Shown here one piece after another: positions 1 through 8,402 of a stretch of 64,000 bases of DNA; within the stretch, counting starts at the first letter, position 1; every line of letters begins with the position of its first letter. The stretch is from the NCBI RefSeq assembly GCF_900323545.1, contig NZ_OOHN01000008.1, positions 1 through 64,000 on the forward strand, given 5' to 3'. Below the pieces are notes generated by a model. The model saw only the letters and a list, made by a program, of their open reading frames with translations, made no database searches and was not told where the DNA came from. The position numbers and the translations under genes were made by a program. The stretch is from Actinomyces sp. Marseille-P3109. Lineage in GTDB: Bacteria > Actinomycetota > Actinomycetes > Actinomycetales > Actinomycetaceae.

Positions 1-119
1 CCGACACCCAGATCCAAGACATCCAGGACCGCCTCAACCGCCGACCCCGCATCGTCTTGAACGGACAGACCCCAACTGAGAAACTCAACGACATCATCAA
101 CGGTGCAAACACCACCTGA
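1..119 (+). CDS. IS30-family transposase, C-terminal end (partial)
   Basis: The window opens inside a reading frame (codons from base 3) that ends at the TGA at 117-119. The 38 residues include a LNRRPR...LNGQTPTEKL pattern, which is typical of the extreme C-terminus of IS30-family transposases (DDE enzymes that cut and join insertion-sequence ends). Only this tail is present, so activity cannot be judged. I could not identify the terminal inverted repeat in the roughly 130 bp that follow. The family call rests on a short motif. Confidence 0.7.
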   Translation, partial: DTQIQDIQDRLNRRPRIVLNGQTPTEKLNDIINGANTT

Positions 120-255
120 CTCCACCGTCATCTGTGAAGATTTGGTCGAAGTGGTCCGTGGTGCAGGTGTCCACATCGGTGCCGTCGGCCTCCTGTTTCC
201 ACAGGAGGGCAAGCGCGCCAGATGAGTGCCGGGGCGCTGCGGGCAGCATAGGTGC

Positions 256-1206
256 ATGACCACCTCGATCTCCTCCCCGCCCTTGCCCGACGGCGGGGCC
301 CTGCACCCGCTCCTGTGGAACGAGACCGGCCTCGACGGCGCCGCGTGCGCGCGTCCGGACCTCAGCCACGACTGGCTGCGAGTCGCCGCAGGAGTCTACG
401 CGCCCCGCTCGGCCTGGCAGGAGGCTCCGTGGATGGAGCGCTACGAGCTGCTGCTCGAGGCGGCGCACCGGAAGTACGGCGATGACCTGGTGCTGGCGGG
501 CGCCTCCGCCGTTGCCGCCTACGGGCTGCCGCTGGTGGGGACGGTCCTGCGCAGGGTGGAGGTCGTGGATGGGCGTCCAGGGCGGGTGCGGACCTCCTTG
601 CTGTGGCGCCACGTCCGGCGCCGCGGCACAGAGGTCGTCAGGGTGGGCAGGCATCTTGCCGTGGCGCTGCCGGACTCACTCATTGACCTGGCTCGGTGGA
701 GCAGCCTCATGGCGGGAGTCGTTGCCATGGATGCGGCCCTGCACACCGGGCTGTGCTCCGTGGAAGCCATGGAGGAGGCGCTGGAGCGTCTGCCTGCTAC
801 GGCACGTGGTGGCCCCCGCGCTCGGCAGGCCGTGCGCCTGGCCGACGGCCGATCCGAGTCACCGGGCGAGTCCATGTCCCGTGTCCGCATGTGGGAGCAC
901 CGTCTTCCCAAGCCGGAGCTGCAGGTGAGTGTGCGGGTCGGGCAGGAACTCTACATCCTGGACTATTACTGGCCGGACCATGAGGTGGCCGGGGAGTTCG
1001 ACGGCCGCGTCAAGTACCGGTCGGCCTCCTTCGGGCAGGACCCGGAGGACGTCGTGTGGCGTGAGAAGCTCCGGGAGGACGCGCTGCGGGGCTCGGGCCT
1101 GACGGTGGCCCGCTGGACGTGGGCGCAGGCCTGGGGTGATGCCGGTGCTCAGATGCTGCGGCGACTGGCCGCCGCCGGAGTCAGCCCCACTGGCCGACGC
1201 TGGTGA
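256..1206 (+). CDS. DUF559/Vsr-like endonuclease-fold protein with AbiEi-like N-terminal part
   Basis: Hypothetical protein of 316 aa from the ATG at 256; an upstream in-frame ATG at 226 has no better ribosome site. The first half (GVYAPRSAW, AGASAVAAYGLPLV) resembles the winged-helix part of AbiEi-like actinobacterial proteins. The last third has the spacing of a PD-(D/E)XK nuclease of the DUF559/Vsr type: SPGES, then LDYYWPD, then GEFDGRVKY, and a terminal EDALRGSGLTVARWTW. The family is usually annotated only as hypothetical or endonuclease-domain protein. A second, diverged member lies at 41519-42403. It is followed by a strong hairpin, so it is probably monocistronic. The cellular role is unknown. 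Confidence 0.7.
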   Translation: MTTSISSPPLPDGGALHPLLWNETGLDGAACARPDLSHDWLRVAAGVYAPRSAWQEAPWMERYELLLEAAHRKYGDDLVLAGASAVAAYGLPLVGTVLRRVEVVDGRPGRVRTSLLWRHVRRRGTEVVRVGRHLAVALPDSLIDLARWSSLMAGVVAMDAALHTGLCSVEAMEEALERLPATARGGPRARQAVRLADGRSESPGESMSRVRMWEHRLPKPELQVSVRVGQELYILDYYWPDHEVAGEFDGRVKYRSASFGQDPEDVVWREKLREDALRGSGLTVARWTWAQAWGDAGAQMLRRLAAAGVSPTGRRW

Positions 1207-1218
1207 GCCCCTAACTTC

Positions 1219-1270
1219 AACAAAAACTTCAGAAACGACGCGGCTCCGGGTCGTTTCTGAAGTTTTTGTT
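1219..1270. terminator. Long perfect inverted repeat, bidirectional terminator
   Basis: Two 21-bp arms (1219-1239 and 1250-1270) are perfect reverse complements around a 10-base GC-rich loop. The outer part of each arm is A/T-rich, giving a T-rich 3' side on both strands. It lies between the convergent genes ending at 1206 (+) and 1305 (-), as expected of a shared rho-independent terminator. Confidence 0.85.
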
Positions 1271-1304
1271 GGTGAGTGAGCCGGCGGTGGCTGTGCGGCT
1301 CGCG

Positions 1305-2036
1305 CTAGGCGGCTGAGCCGGCCCGGTACTCGCTGCGGTACTCACTGGTCTTGGTGTGGATGAGACGGGGGATCGAGATGGTCTTGTCGAACAGGCCATC
1401 GCGGTAGCCGGTCTGGAGCCCGAACAGCACCATGAGGCGCAGCGCCACAGGGTTGGTCGTCGGAGCCATGCGCCGCAGCGTCGAGTCAGGCATCCTGCGC
1501 AGGACGCTGACGATCTTGCCGGCGTCGCGCCAGGTGGCCCGCACCGGGGGCACGTTGAGGCGGTCGAGGGCCTCGACCTCGCGCAGGAAGAAGTCGGCGC
1601 CCTCCCGCTCGGCCGCGCGCCACCAGCCGGCGCGGTAGGTGGCCTCGAGCTGCTCGACGGCGTCGCACAGGGCGTCGTAGTCCACGCCGACGACCTCCAT
1701 GCGCAGCTCCTCGGCCCGGATCCGCTCCAGGGTGGCGTGCGCCAGCGGCAGGATGGCCCGGGCGACGTCGTCGACGGCGTTGTTGCGGGTGAGACGGTCG
1801 GCCTCCGGCAGGGGCTTGCCATCACGGGGCAGGCGCGCGTCGACCTCCTCCAAGTGGGCGATGGAGGTGCGCAGGTCGCTGGTGAGGCGGGCCGTGGAGC
1901 GCGGGACCCCCAGGGCGATGAGCAGCTCGGTCGCGGCACGCCACTGGAAGTCCGAGTCCTCGGCCCAGTGGGTCTCCGACCCTGTCTGGTCCGGCATCTG
2001 ATCCGCTGACGGTGTGCTGGTCTGCTGGGTGCTCAT
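1305..2036 (-). CDS. Hypothetical protein, 243 aa
   Basis: No family recognised. The protein is soluble, acidic and mostly helical in appearance, without signal peptide or membrane segment. It has a Ser/Thr/Gln-rich N-terminal tail of about 25 residues, then a body with repeated Arg/Glu/Leu-rich helices and a C-terminal LRLMVLFGLQTGYRDGLF stretch. Codon use is that of the host, with very high GC at third positions, so it is a real gene. It ends against the shared terminator at 1219-1270 and starts about 680 bp from msrA, with no operon partner. The ATG at 2036 is the only good start, with an AGGAGG-like site just upstream on the minus strand. Confidence 0.65.
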   Translation of the reverse strand: MSTQQTSTPSADQMPDQTGSETHWAEDSDFQWRAATELLIALGVPRSTARLTSDLRTSIAHLEEVDARLPRDGKPLPEADRLTRNNAVDDVARAILPLAHATLERIRAEELRMEVVGVDYDALCDAVEQLEATYRAGWWRAAEREGADFFLREVEALDRLNVPPVRATWRDAGKIVSVLRRMPDSTLRRMAPTTNPVALRLMVLFGLQTGYRDGLFDKTISIPRLIHTKTSEYRSEYRAGSAA

Positions 2037-2274
2037 CGGGGTTGAGCCTCCTGTGGGTGCGCAGGGAAACAGGTCAGGCGGCCGCGGGCACTCAAGGCTG
2101 GGAGTGCGGGCGGGCGGCCGATGGCGAGCATCTCAAGGAAATGTGTGAAAACCCTGGTGATTCAGCCTTCAAAGGCTGGGGCGGATAAGCAGGGCGCACT
2201 GATGGGCGAGGGATCATGAATGCCGTTGGCGGTGCGTCGTCGCCAAGCAGCCGACGACGGCTGCGGCAGTCGCC

Positions 2275-2991
2275 TCAAGATGGTGTGTCGGCGGGGTTGA
2301 GGACGTCGGTCTGGGCGGGCAGGTCCGTGATGCCGACCGGGCAGGTGACTCCGTTGGGGCCGTGGTTGCAGTAGCCGTTCGGGTTCTTGTGCAGGTAGGC
2401 CTGGTGGTAGTCCTCGGCCAGGTAGTAGGGGCCGCCGAACTCGGCCGGCGCGTCCGCGGCGTCCTCGATGGTGGTCACGCAGGTGCCCAGGCCCAGACGG
2501 GTCAGCTCGCCCTGGAAGGCCTCGCGGATCCGCGCGGCCGCCTCGTGCTGGGTGGGCGTCGTCGTCCACACCGCCGAGCGGTACTGGGTGCCGACGTCGT
2601 TGCCGTGGCGGTTGAGGTGCGTGGAGTCGTGGTTCTCCCAGAAGGTCCGCAGCAGGGTCTCCCCGCCCTCGCCGCACACGGTTGGGTCGTAGACGACGCG
2701 CACCGTCTCGGCGTGACCGGTGGTCCCGGTGCACACCTCCTGGTACGTGGGGTTGGGCGTCTGGCCGCCCATGTAGCCGACCGACGTCGAGACGACGCCG
2801 TCCTGGCGCCACAGGATCCGCTCCACGCCCCAGAAGCAGCCGCCCGCCAGGTAGATGACCCGACTGCCCTCGGGCCAGGGGCCGTCCAGGGGCGTCCCCA
2901 GCACCGGGTGGTCTCCGGGGGCGGGCAGGACCGGCGTCTCGCGGCCGGCCGGTGCCGATCCGCTGAGTGAGTGACGAAGGGCGTTGAACAT
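2275..2991 (-). CDS. msrA: Peptide methionine-S-sulfoxide reductase MsrA
   Basis: MsrA reduces the S epimer of methionine sulfoxide in proteins, using thioredoxin as the final reductant, and repairs oxidative damage in the cytoplasm. The catalytic motif GCFWG is at about residues 51-55, followed by the conserved GYMGG, HAETVRVVYDP and FWENHDST blocks. The C-terminus has the recycling cysteine region NGYCNHG..GVTCP, as in the longer E. coli type. The roughly 45-residue N-terminal extension before the domain is also seen in E. coli-type MsrA. The length (238 aa) fits. It is not fused to MsrB and appears to be transcribed alone. Confidence 0.95.
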   Translation of the reverse strand: MFNALRHSLSGSAPAGRETPVLPAPGDHPVLGTPLDGPWPEGSRVIYLAGGCFWGVERILWRQDGVVSTSVGYMGGQTPNPTYQEVCTGTTGHAETVRVVYDPTVCGEGGETLLRTFWENHDSTHLNRHGNDVGTQYRSAVWTTTPTQHEAAARIREAFQGELTRLGLGTCVTTIEDAADAPAEFGGPYYLAEDYHQAYLHKNPNGYCNHGPNGVTCPVGITDLPAQTDVLNPADTPS

Positions 2992-3064
2992 GAGGACACG
3001 GTACTGCGCGAGTCCCCTCTTCCCGCCCGCGCTTCACTGACCGCGAGGAAACGAAGGAGTGATG

Positions 3065-3137
3065 CGTCGAGCCGGGCATTTCTCGCGGCCCCCAACAGAA
3101 ATTCTGTGGGGCTACGCGAGAAATGCCCGGCTCGACG
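3065..3137. terminator. Palindromic repeat and likely greA terminator
   Basis: Arms of 23 bp (3065-3087 and 3115-3137) are perfect reverse complements, and an inner imperfect stem (CCCCAACAGAA against TTCTGTGGGG) lies between them. It begins 10 bp downstream of the greA stop, so it probably ends greA transcription. The right arm (CTACGCGAGAAATG and onward) is clearly related to the hairpin at 33888-33960, so this is also a member of a dispersed palindrome family. Confidence 0.75.
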
Positions 3138-3146
3138 GAAAGAAAA

Positions 3147-3632
3147 TCAGACCCGCTCGACCTTGACGATCTCGGCCTTGATCTCCCGGCCGGTGGGGGC
3201 CTCGTAGGAGACGGTGTCGCCCGCGCGGTGCCCCATGAGGGCCTGGCCCAGCGGGGCGTCGGGGGAGAAGACCTTGACGCCGTCGGGCACGTCCTCGGTG
3301 ATCTCCTGGCCGCCCAGGGCGAAGACCTGCTCCTTGCCGGCCACCTTCGCGGTGACGATCGTGCCGGCTGAGACTGAGCCGTCGTTGGCCGCCTCGCCGA
3401 TCTGGGCGTTCTCCAGGGTCTCCTCGAGCTGGATGATGCGCGCCTCGTTGAGCCCCGCCTCCTCGCGGGCCGCGTGATAGCCGGCGTTCTCTCTCAGGTC
3501 ACCCTCCTGACGGGCCGCCTCCACTCGCTGGGCGATCTCCTTGCGCTCGGTCGTCTTGCGGTGCTCGAGCTCGGCGGACAGGCGGTCGTAGGCCTCCTGT
3601 GTGAGCCAGGTGCCCTGTGACTGCTCGGACAT
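3147..3632 (-). CDS. greA: Transcription elongation factor GreA
   Basis: GreA binds in the secondary channel of RNA polymerase and stimulates cleavage of backtracked RNA. The N-terminal coiled coil shows the family signature (EGDLRENAGYHAAREEAG, about residues 43-60) with the acidic tip residues needed for cleavage. The C-terminal FKBP-like domain has the SPDAPLGQALMGHRAGDTV block. I use the ATG at 3632 (161 aa, MSEQSQGTW), which has a GGAGGAC ribosome site, rather than the longer frame to 3683. Its nearness to hemolysin III and the cis-prenyltransferase matches the order around Mycobacterium Rv1080c-Rv1086. Confidence 0.95.
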   Translation of the reverse strand: MSEQSQGTWLTQEAYDRLSAELEHRKTTERKEIAQRVEAARQEGDLRENAGYHAAREEAGLNEARIIQLEETLENAQIGEAANDGSVSAGTIVTAKVAGKEQVFALGGQEITEDVPDGVKVFSPDAPLGQALMGHRAGDTVSYEAPTGREIKAEIVKVERV

Positions 3633-3934
3633 GGGTCCTCCTTGGATGACTGGTGCTGGTCGCCCGGCGGCCTGCGGGGCCACCTTGCGACGACGACACC
3701 CGGCGGCTCCTCACGGGGCCAACCGGGTTTGAAGCGCGATTCTACGCCGTGGCCTGAGAGAACGCTGAATAGTTGAAGAGGGGTGATGAAATGTTGAGGG
3801 CCCGTGATCGCGGCCCGAGGTGGATGAAACGGCGCTGACCTGCTCGATCGGCGTCGTACGCTGTTATCAGGAAAACTGGTAGGAAAAATAGTCTGCACGA
3901 CGGCGTGTCGGCGTGCCGCGACCTGACGACCCAC

Positions 3935-4645
3935 CTACCTCAGGACCGCCAGGAAGCAGGCCACGCAGTGGCAGGCCCACGCGGCCACGGTGCACACGTG
4001 GAAGATCTCGTGGAAGCCGAACCATCGCGGCGAGGGGTCGGGCGTCTTGCGGGCGTAGACGACGGCGCCCAGCGTGTAGGTCACGCCGCCGGCCACCAGC
4101 AGCCAGACGATCGCGGGGCCGCCCGCCGTCCAGAATTGCGGCAGGAACCAGACCGCCACCCAGCCCAGGATGATGTAGAGGGCGGTGGTGAACCAGCGCG
4201 GTGCGTTCATCCACAACAGGTTCGTGGCCGTACCGATCGCGGCGCCGGCCCACACGATGCCCAGGACCAGGGCCGCTGTGCGCGTCGGCAGCAGGGCCAC
4301 CGACAGGGGCGTGTAGGTGCCGGCGATGAGCAGGTAGATGTTCGCGTGGTCGATCCGTCGCAGCGTGGCCGCGACCCTCTCGGGCCAGCGGCCCGTGCCG
4401 ATGTGGTAGGCGCCGGAGTTCGCGAACAGCAGCAGCGAGCACGTCAGGTAGATGGCGCAGGCCCACGTCAGGCCCACCGTCGGGGCCAGGACGGTCAGCA
4501 CGATGCAGGCGGCCAGGGCCAGCGGGGCCGTCCCGGCGTGGATCCACCCGCGCAGCCTGGGCTTGACGGCGTCGATGACGCTCTTGGTGCCCGTGGACGC
4601 GCTGCGGCGCGGAGCCGGCGGTGTCGGTGACGATGTCGGTGACAT
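3935..4645 (-). CDS. Hemolysin III / TrhA family membrane protein
   Basis: A seven-helix integral membrane protein of the hemolysin III (YqfA/TrhA) family, related to PAQR receptors. Conserved family blocks are visible: NSGAYHIG, the RIDHANIYLLIAGTYTP signature at about residues 97-113, and GFHEIFHVCT near the C-terminus. The His and Asp residues in these blocks are thought to bind a metal. In bacteria the family has been linked to membrane homeostasis; haemolysis is a historical label. It is divergent from the cis-prenyltransferase gene, as in mycobacteria (Rv1085c/Rv1086). Confidence 0.9.
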   Translation of the reverse strand: MSPTSSPTPPAPRRSASTGTKSVIDAVKPRLRGWIHAGTAPLALAACIVLTVLAPTVGLTWACAIYLTCSLLLFANSGAYHIGTGRWPERVAATLRRIDHANIYLLIAGTYTPLSVALLPTRTAALVLGIVWAGAAIGTATNLLWMNAPRWFTTALYIILGWVAVWFLPQFWTAGGPAIVWLLVAGGVTYTLGAVVYARKTPDPSPRWFGFHEIFHVCTVAAWACHCVACFLAVLR

Positions 4646-5066
4646 GGCGTGAGCGTCCTTCTGGGGTGCGCGAGCCGGGCTGGGACCGGCTCATACCTTA
4701 CGGGTGCGTAGGTTACGTCAACGTAGGTTATGTGGTGCGGGTATGTCGAGAGGGTGTGACGTGGGCTGCATCCGGCCTGTCCGTACTGCACCGGCGGCGT
4801 TCCACTGTGCCCAGCTGGCTCGGGAGCCGTGCCGGCCGCGTCGCTCCACGGACCGCCCCGTGGGCGGAGGCCTTCGGGGCGGCCGAATATTCATAGGTGT
4901 CTCCGTTGTGCCTCGGCAACCCTGGGTGAACCTGATAGCCGGATTTGGCCCGGCTGTTACTGACTCGCTCAGCGCAGGTCCGATGGTGCGCGATACCGTT
5001 GGATACGGCCCCGCGCCGTCGGGTCCCCGTCCCCACAAGTCCACCGAGGAATCCCGAGGAAACGGC
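4646..5066. other. Divergent intergenic region, hemolysin III / cis-prenyltransferase
   Basis: About 420 bp without a convincing gene. It contains two direct copies of CGTAGGTTAYGT about 15 bp apart (4707-4718 and 4722-4733) overlapping the candidate hemolysin III promoter. The long upstream extension of the prenyltransferase reading frame (from 4704) shows no family sequence and no ribosome site, so I treat it as untranslated leader. Confidence 0.5.
4695..4721 (-). promoter_or_regulatory. Candidate promoter of the hemolysin III gene
   Basis: On the minus strand a TTGACG box (4721-4716) is followed after 15 bp by TAAGGT (4700-4695), matching the actinobacterial TANNNT -10 pattern, about 50 bp before the start codon. 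The 15-bp spacing is short, so this is tentative. The near-repeated CGTAGGTTA boxes overlap it and could be an operator. Confidence 0.35.
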
Positions 5067-5873
5067 ATGGCAGGCAACAACCTCCTCTACGACATCTACG
5101 AGCGCCGGCTGGCGGCGCGCATCAACCCGGCCACGGTGCCGCACCACGTGGGGGTCATCCTCGACGGCAACCGGCGCTGGGCCAAGTCCATGGGGTTCGG
5201 GGCGGCTCAGGGGCACAAGCGCGGGGCGGACAAGATCGAGGAGTTCCTCGGCTGGGCCGAGCAGATGGGGGTCGAGGTCGTCACTCTGTGGCTGCTGAGC
5301 ACCGACAACCTCTCCCGAGACCCCGCCGAGCTCTCGCCGCTGCTGGACATCATCGCCCACGCCGTCGACGAGCTCGCCGAGACCGGCCGCTGGAGCCTGC
5401 GGCTCGTCGGCGCCGTCGACCTCCTGCCCGAGCCGCTGGCCGAGCGCCTGCGCGCCGCCGTCGCGAAGTCCAGGCCCGAGGTCGCCGAGGCGGGCGAGGG
5501 CGTTGGGAAGGCCTCGGGGGAGGGCCGGCGCATGCAGGTGAACATCGCCGTCGGCTACGGGGGCCGCCAGGAGATCGCCGACGCCGTGCGCGAGCTCCTG
5601 CGCGAGCGGGCCGCCGCCGGGGCGAGCCTGGAGGATGTCGCCGCCTCGCTCAGTGAGGAGGACATCACCGACCACCTCTACACCAAGGGGCAGCCCGACC
5701 CCGACCTGGTCATCCGCACCTCGGGCGAGCAACGGCTCTCCGGATTCCTCCTGTGGCAGTCGGTGCACTCCGAGTACTACTTCTGCGAGGTCAACTGGCC
5801 GGCCTTCCGGCGCGTGGACTTCCTGCGCGCGCTGCGCGACTTCGCCAGTCGGGAGCGCCGCCTGGGCAGGTAG
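5067..5873 (+). CDS. uppS: cis-Prenyltransferase (short-chain Z-isoprenyl diphosphate synthase, Rv1086-like)
   Basis: Condenses isopentenyl diphosphate with an allylic diphosphate in the cis configuration, feeding polyprenyl phosphate carriers for cell-wall synthesis. The catalytic DGNRRWA block is at about residues 29-35, and the substrate-binding GYGGRQEIADAV and RTSGEQRLSGFLLWQ blocks are intact. The N-terminal LLYDIYERRLA and the overall pattern are closer to the mycobacterial Z-farnesyl diphosphate synthase Rv1086 than to the long-chain enzyme Rv2361c, so the product may be short. The ATG at 5067 follows CCGAGGAAACGGC. A short Glu/Gly-rich insert (GEGVGKASGEG) is unusual. Chain length is inferred, not shown. 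Confidence 0.9.
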   Translation: MAGNNLLYDIYERRLAARINPATVPHHVGVILDGNRRWAKSMGFGAAQGHKRGADKIEEFLGWAEQMGVEVVTLWLLSTDNLSRDPAELSPLLDIIAHAVDELAETGRWSLRLVGAVDLLPEPLAERLRAAVAKSRPEVAEAGEGVGKASGEGRRMQVNIAVGYGGRQEIADAVRELLRERAAAGASLEDVAASLSEEDITDHLYTKGQPDPDLVIRTSGEQRLSGFLLWQSVHSEYYFCEVNWPAFRRVDFLRALRDFASRERRLGR

Positions 5874-5977
5874 CCGGGCCGGCCGCCGTCCGCGCCGTCC
5901 GCGCCGGGTGCGCCGCGGCGGAACCGTGGAGGGGCGGCGCGTGAGGGAGCCGCAGCAGGGCGGGTGACAATACGGGA

Positions 5978-6913
5978 GTGATGAGCGGTGATTCCCGCGC
6001 GCCCCGCGACCTGAGCAACAGTGCAGGCGTGAGTGGCGCGGGCAGCGCGGTGGTGGGAAGGGTCCCGGCGCCGCTGGTCTTCGTCGTCTCCGCCTTCTCC
6101 CAGTACCTCGGTGCGGGCCTGGCCGTCTCCCTGTTCTCGCTCATGCCCTCGACGACGGTGGCCTGGTGGCGCCTGGTGGTGGGCGCCGCCGTGCTCATGG
6201 CTCTCCGACGTCCCTGGCGCCGGAGCTGGACGCGCAAGGCGCTGGCGCTGGCCGCCGCCTTCGGGACGGCCACGGCCACCATGAACGTCATCTTCTATGC
6301 GGCGATCTCACTGCTTCCGCTGGGGACGGTCGTCTCCCTGGAGTTCCTCGGGCCGGTCGCCGTCGCCGCCATCACGGGGCGCGGGTGGCGGCCGCGCTGC
6401 GCCGCGGTGCTGGCGCTCCTGGGAGTCGTGTCCATCTCCGGGCTCGGCGTTGACCTGGGTGAGCCGGGCCAGAGGACGGGGGTCGTGCTTGCGCTGGCGG
6501 CCGGTGCGGCCTGGGCCGGCTACATCCTTCTGGGGCGACGTGTGGCCTCGGCCGGGGCCGGGATCGACTCGCTCGCCGTGGGCATGGTGTTCGGCGCGCT
6601 CGTCTACGGTCCCTTCGCCGTCGGCACGGCTGCCGATGCCCTGACCTCGGTAAGGTCGACGGCGATGGCGCTGGGAGTCGGGCTGCTGTCGACCGCGGTG
6701 CCCTACGGGCTCGATCAAGTGGTGCTCAAACGGCTCGGGACGGACACCTTCGCGCTCCTGTCCTCGCTCATGCCGGCGACGTCGATGCTGGTGGGAGTGG
6801 CGGTGCTGGGCCAGCTGCCCAGCGCTTGGGAGGTCACCGGGCTCGTGCTGGTGTCGGTGGCCGTGGCCCTGGCCAGCGCGGACGGCCGCGCGCCGCGCCC
6901 GGCGCGCCACTGA
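5978..6913 (+). CDS. DMT/EamA-family exporter, RhtA-like
   Basis: A ten-helix drug/metabolite transporter of 311 aa with two EamA halves, the second starting near GVVLALAAGAAWAGYILLGRRV. The pattern resembles RhtA-type inner-membrane exporters of threonine and homoserine, including the FYAAISLLPLGTVVSLEFLGPVAVA segment. The substrate cannot be read from sequence. A GGGAG site precedes the ATG at 5978. It is convergent with the GntR-type regulator (8 bp between stops) and probably shares a terminator region with it. Confidence 0.85.
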   Translation: MMSGDSRAPRDLSNSAGVSGAGSAVVGRVPAPLVFVVSAFSQYLGAGLAVSLFSLMPSTTVAWWRLVVGAAVLMALRRPWRRSWTRKALALAAAFGTATATMNVIFYAAISLLPLGTVVSLEFLGPVAVAAITGRGWRPRCAAVLALLGVVSISGLGVDLGEPGQRTGVVLALAAGAAWAGYILLGRRVASAGAGIDSLAVGMVFGALVYGPFAVGTAADALTSVRSTAMALGVGLLSTAVPYGLDQVVLKRLGTDTFALLSSLMPATSMLVGVAVLGQLPSAWEVTGLVLVSVAVALASADGRAPRPARH

Positions 6914-6921
6914 GGAGGACG

Positions 6922-7635
6922 TCAAGCCTCGAGGAAGCCGCGCAGGCCGCGCTCGAGCAGGGCGCTGCGCACCTCGGCGACGAGGTCGCGCATGGAGGAC
7001 TCCGCCGTCGTGGCGTCGCCGGCCGCAATAGCGCTGGCAACCCGCTCGTGGAGCTCGAGCGCCTCGGGCTGGGGGGTCTGTACCCGGCCGGTCAGCCTGG
7101 CCCGCCCGGAGAGCACCTCGGCAACGACGCCGGTCAGCGCCTTGAAAGCGTCGTTGTGGCTGGCCTCCAGGATGAGGCTGTGGAAGGCGATGTCGTCGTC
7201 GAGGTAGGAGGCGACGTTGCCGGTGGCTCCCTGAGATCGGATTGCGGCCGCCAGCGTCAACAGCCCGGAGCGCTGGTCCTCGGTGGCTCGGCGGGCGGCC
7301 GCTGCGGCGGCGACCGGCTCGATGGCGGTGCGCAGCTCGGTCAGGGCGCCGAGCTTGGGGCCGTACGGGTCGGCCTCGAGCTGCCAGCGCACGAGCTCGG
7401 GCGCAAGGGCCGACCAGTGCTCGCGCGGCTGAACCACGATGCCCACCCGACGTCGCGAGGCGACGACGCCGATGGACTCCAGGGTGTGAACGCAGTCGCG
7501 GGCCAGCGTCCGGGAGACGCCGTAACGGGACTGAATGGCCTCCAGCGTCAGGCCGTGGCCCGGTGCCATCTCCCCGGTCACGATGGCGTGCCCGAGGGAG
7601 TCGAGGACGTCGCGACGTCGATCAGTGGTGGGCAT
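6922..7635 (-). CDS. gntR: GntR/FadR-family regulator of the gluconate genes
   Basis: The N-terminal winged helix (about residues 8-65, with LTLEAIQSRYGVSRTLARDCVHTLESIGVV) is followed by an all-helical FCD ligand-binding domain with the metal-binding Asp/His pattern (DDIAFHSLILEASHN and ELHERVASAI). FadR-subfamily regulators sense small carboxylates. It is divergent from gntK-gntP, so gluconate or 6-phosphogluconate is the likely effector and the shared 126-bp spacer the likely operator region. The role is inferred from context and family. Confidence 0.88.
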   Translation of the reverse strand: MPTTDRRRDVLDSLGHAIVTGEMAPGHGLTLEAIQSRYGVSRTLARDCVHTLESIGVVASRRRVGIVVQPREHWSALAPELVRWQLEADPYGPKLGALTELRTAIEPVAAAAAARRATEDQRSGLLTLAAAIRSQGATGNVASYLDDDIAFHSLILEASHNDAFKALTGVVAEVLSGRARLTGRVQTPQPEALELHERVASAIAAGDATTAESSMRDLVAEVRSALLERGLRGFLEA

Positions 7636-7718
7636 AGGTGGACTTCCGGACGGGCGGTGCGAGATGTCTGCTGGAGATGCTATCTGACCCTTTTAAAAGT
7701 ACTACGTTTGAGGTAGAT

Positions 7719-7740
7719 TTGTCGTATTAGTTCGCGACAA
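7719..7740. promoter_or_regulatory. Candidate operator between gntR and gntK
   Basis: An inverted repeat TTGTCG-N10-CGACAA lies in the AT-richer middle of the divergent spacer, 21 bp before the gntK start. It is a plausible binding site for the adjacent GntR-type regulator, but the arms are short and no promoter hexamers are convincing. Confidence 0.35.
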
Positions 7741-7761
7741 TGGCGTCATCAAGGAGCAGAC

Positions 7762-8289
7762 ATGAGCCGATCCGTCGAGCATCTCGTCCTCATGGGGGTC
7801 TCCGGCTGCGGCAAGACCACGGCCGCACTCAACCTCCACAACGCACTGGGCTGGCCCGTCGCCGAGGCCGACGACTTCCATCCTGAGGCCAATATCGACA
7901 AGATGAGCCGCGGCATCGCCCTGACCGACGAGGACCGCTGGCCCTGGTTGGAGTCCATGCGCGACTGGATGAGTGATCGCGCCGCCGACGGTGTCAGGAC
8001 GATCGTCACCTGCTCCGCGCTCAAGCGCTCCTACCGCGACCTGCTCTCCGGCGCGCGGGGCCGGGTCTTCTTCATCCACCTGCTCGCCCAACCCGAGGAA
8101 CTCCAGGAGCGCATGGCCCACCGTGAGGGGCACTTCATGCCCCCGAGCCTGCTGCCGTCCCAGTTCGCCGCCCTCGAGCCCCTGTCCGATGACGAGGACG
8201 GCGTCACCGTGGTCTCGCGGGCGACGCCGGAGGAGACCTTCGAGGCGATCCTGGCCGCGCTCGAGCACGCCTCGGTCGACGCCGGCTGA
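7762..8289 (+). CDS. gntK: Gluconokinase
   Basis: Phosphorylates D-gluconate to 6-phosphogluconate, feeding the pentose phosphate pathway. The P-loop GVSGCGKTT is at about residues 12-20, followed by the family blocks EADDFHPEANIDKMSRGIALTDEDRWPWL and CSALKRSYRDLL, and the MAHREGHFMP lid region. The length (175 aa) is normal for the GntK/IdnK family. A GGAGCAGAC site precedes the ATG. It is followed by the gluconate permease, with which it probably forms an operon. Confidence 0.95.
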   Translation: MSRSVEHLVLMGVSGCGKTTAALNLHNALGWPVAEADDFHPEANIDKMSRGIALTDEDRWPWLESMRDWMSDRAADGVRTIVTCSALKRSYRDLLSGARGRVFFIHLLAQPEELQERMAHREGHFMPPSLLPSQFAALEPLSDDEDGVTVVSRATPEETFEAILAALEHASVDAG

Positions 8290-8402
8290 CGGTCGGGCCT
8301 CGCTGGCGGACATCACTGGCCGCCGGCTACTCAGCGCGCCGAGCCCGGCACGCACGACCAACCAGCACCCCGCCCCACCTGCTGAAGACAACGGAGACGA
8401 CA

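Noticed and set aside
4704..5066. N-terminal extension of the cis-prenyltransferase
   Set aside because: No ribosome site, no homology-like pattern, and the family starts at about 5067.
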